In this document: one piece after another, positions 61,801 to 64,000 of the stretch | How the letters are laid out: each line of letters opens with the position of its first letter | How positions within the stretch are numbered: the stretch's first letter is position 1 | NCBI GenBank assembly: GCA_017562135.1 | Contig: QEYB01001654.1 | Location: 124,001-188,000 of the forward strand | DNA length: 64,000 nucleotides | Source: Dipylidium caninum | Taxonomy: Eukaryota > Platyhelminthes > Cestoda > Cyclophyllidea > Dipylidiidae | Reading direction: 5' to 3' | Position numbers and translations under genes: made by a program | The notes under the pieces: generated by a model | Database searches by the model: none | What the model was told of the DNA's origin: nothing | Seen by the model: the letters and a program-made list of their open reading frames with translations, nothing else

Positions 61801-64000
61801 TCAACACATGTAACTTCATCTAGTTCCATAAAAGGGCAGTGAATGGGGTTCGATTCTTAGGCATTCATTTACCGTTGAGTATTCAGCAAGAATGGCAATC
61901 AGGTTGTTAATTACGCCTGTATTCACCAGAAAAGTGGCAAGTTTGACGGTGTCCGATGGAGTCCAAATTGAATGAAACATATTTACAGTCTGCACAAAAA
62001 CCTACACGAAATAGAAGTAAATGAAGTTGAAATTTATGATTGATATAACGCATAGAATGGGCGACAGAAACAACCTGTGTCTCGACATTTGAGATTCGAG
62101 GAAGCAGGGAAACGTCCCGAAAGATATCTAAACACAAACTTAGCAGACGATCATAGAGATGAGATGATACTTGGGAACATTTGGGTATGAAAAGGCAAAT
62201 AAATGCGATTAGATCGGAGTGGAAATGCGAGTATTCTTTGTTCGATGATTTGGAGGTGGGTAACTCAACCCAATGTTCTAATAACGCCACGGCTCGTTCT
62301 ATCCACTCGTCGATTGAATCAGAGGATGGCGTAGATCTGGATAAAAATAGCAGGAAATATATCCTTTGATATTACCAATGATATAAAACAATTAATTATG
62401 GAAGTAAGTAAGCATTGCGAACATACTTAACGACGAGGTATCTGGCAGATGTCGCTAAACAAATAGCCAACTGGTCGATAATGGAGACAGCCTCGCGACT
62501 ACGTGGCGAAGAGATCTGAAATTAAACATGTTCTTTATGCTCTGTTTCCCGTTCAGGTCTCTTTTTAAGGAAAAACTACATAAAATAAAATATTTCAAGT
62601 TGATAATTTGTTTCTCCACTATACGGCAAAGGAGAGTAGGGAGGACGTGGATATGTGCACCAAACTCACCATAAATTAGGTCTCACTATGTCACATTTCA
62701 TGTCTGTTAGAGAAGCAAATCTGCAATGTATTACTAGGATTCAATTTTGGAAAGTAGTCATCAGTTTGCAATCAATCTTGCCCACGACCACCTCGCAACC
62801 GCTTCATTAATTACTTTCAAAGCAAAATTTGTAAGAATTTTTTGACTTATGGTCTATTGATATGAGTAAATAAGTACGATGAATGATGCGATTTTCAAGT
62901 TTACGTTACTCATGAATAAAGGATAGGATATTTTTAAACGGGAGGAGTTTTGTATTGGATGTTTCAGCTACAAAATCCGTAAAATTCGAGAATATCGCAA
63001 ATTGCAGTAATACCACGAAAGAGCTACAACACTTACCCAGAGAGTGGCTTTTTCCAGACATATTTCAATGACATTAACGATTTGAGTAGAAGAAATCAAT
63101 GGCGTTCTATCATCCGGCATGGAATAGTTCCACTTTAGAAGGGTGCAAAAAAGGCTTTTCCATCGAACAACTGCCCAGTCGAGTGTTTCGAAAACCGCGG
63201 ATTTGCCAAACTCACTCGATTTATTGTTATCAGAATATCGGAATGCATACTGGAACGAGAGATAAAGTTTGACAAAGTGTTACAATAGTGCGACCTATAA
63301 ATCACACCAAACTTTAGTGTTCATGTTCGTTAATAATTAATTATAACCCACTACAACAATTCCACTAAACTGGACATTTATCTGTTCAGCGGGAAAACGC
63401 TAAGGGACAATTAAATGCTGCAGTTCTTCGGGCATCCCGAATTTTTTAAGATTTTGCCTCTCAATTAATTAATGCCTGAACTTTGTTGCCAACGTTAATT
63501 GGTTCCCTTTCGACGTCAAAGGAAAGTTTGACGAAAAATTATACACATCAGATGAATCGTCAACGAAATTGAAGAAATTTGATGCCGTTGAGTTAAAACC
63601 CTAAGCAAAATTAATAACAAGTGCCAAAAAGACACATATTTGTCGTCTATATTCACATTCAGATAAACTTCTGATTTGATGCTAACTTTAAGGCCATGGC
63701 TATAGTTTAAATATTAATTCTACGACTTAATCCCTGATAGACGAGTCTGCCGTGATTCTGGTTAAGAAGGGGTAAGTTAATATGAAGTATTACCCGAAGG
63801 CACGGGACAAAAAAGTGTTCAATAAACTGTTTGCAAACGGCGAAGAAGTCGGTACCGGATGCATACACGGATCTACAGATTAGACATTAAAGTTAAATAA
63901 TTTCAGCAAAGCGTAATTATGTAAATTAAAAAAAAAACCTACTTCATAGATTCAAACAATTCAACTGCGACAATGGCTGCATAGTTGCCTGCAATTTCCA
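58820..64000 (-). CDS. Large helical-repeat-like protein of unknown family (5' partial)
   Basis: Twelve exons read on the minus strand: 64000-63943 (runs off the window), 63872-63794, 63249-63037, 62515-62427, 62336-62075, 61989-61873, 61730-61494, 61065-60733, 60168-59850, 59684-59500, 59353-59171, 59035-58820. Phases agree at every junction and the frame closes on TAA at 58822-58820, giving 762 residues in the window. The first two thirds are Leu-rich and look like stacked helices of HEAT/ARM type (for example WIERAVALLEHWVEL, EFCHTIVRLLTRFLLP, TKLALSACVAWTVLFAEG). The last 200 residues have a strand-like hydrophobic pattern (LTPGVKLNF, LTFGVLFSVA, HTHLFLRSLVVE). Helical solenoid plus C-terminal beta domain occurs in adaptor-complex and Integrator subunits, but I see no decisive motif. 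Acceptors at 59354 and 59036 are weak. Confidence 0.75.
61304..61347. repeat. Exact 22-bp tandem duplication
   Basis: Two adjacent identical units (61304-61325 and 61326-61347), each starting GAAAACAACA. They lie in an intron of the minus-strand solenoid-like gene, between exons 61494 and 61065. Confidence 0.95.

Noticed and set aside
1..64000. CRISPR arrays, bacterial operons, rRNA or tRNA genes
   Set aside because: No regularly spaced repeats, Shine-Dalgarno-led gene rows, or rRNA-like blocks were seen; the window is eukaryotic with introns. A tRNA scan could not be run by eye.

Overview
The window is eukaryotic nuclear DNA from an invertebrate animal. It is AT-rich, with short exons, kilobase-scale introns and GT-AG splice sites. 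Gene content and the style of the divergent proteins suggest a parasitic flatworm, most likely a tapeworm; that assignment is inference, because no rRNA or mitochondrial marker is present. Every multi-exon model below was built by hand from splice sites. Reading phases close at every junction I list, except where I note a problem.

Layout. (1) Positions 925-34792, plus strand: a nearly complete LAR-type receptor protein tyrosine phosphatase in 25 exons (about 2,160 codons), missing only its 5' signal-peptide exon(s). It has three Ig domains, seven recognisable FN3 domains, a membrane-proximal region with a furin-like RLRR site, one transmembrane helix, a 27-nt juxtamembrane microexon and two phosphatase domains. 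(2) Positions 34939-35231, plus strand: two further exons whose phase fits splicing from the penultimate LAR exon, giving a possible alternative C-terminus that removes the D2 catalytic loop. (3) Positions 35778 to about 39234, minus strand: a REXO1-family RNA exonuclease, convergent with LAR. (4) Positions 43165-47109, plus strand: a candidate two-exon small secreted protein, then two paralogous four-helix membrane proteins (PMP22/claudin-like). The second paralog has a one-base frameshift near its C-terminus. Weak minus-strand exon-like segments lie between the two. (5) Positions 54782-56689, minus strand: a five-exon gene with a possible PTB/PH-like fold. (6) Positions 58820 to beyond 64000, minus strand: a large helical-repeat-like protein with at least 12 exons, whose family I do not recognise. 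The stretches 39241-43164 and 47273-54781 are largely empty.

The genes look like ordinary metazoan neighbours rather than a functional cluster. LAR is a neuronal and adhesion receptor, REXO1 a nuclear or nucleolar exonuclease, and the paired tetraspan genes a local tandem duplication. The points most worth checking are the alternative LAR 3' exon pair, the very short intron in D1, the GC-AG intron, the D2 active-site substitutions, the two apparent frameshifts, and the candidate small secreted protein gene.
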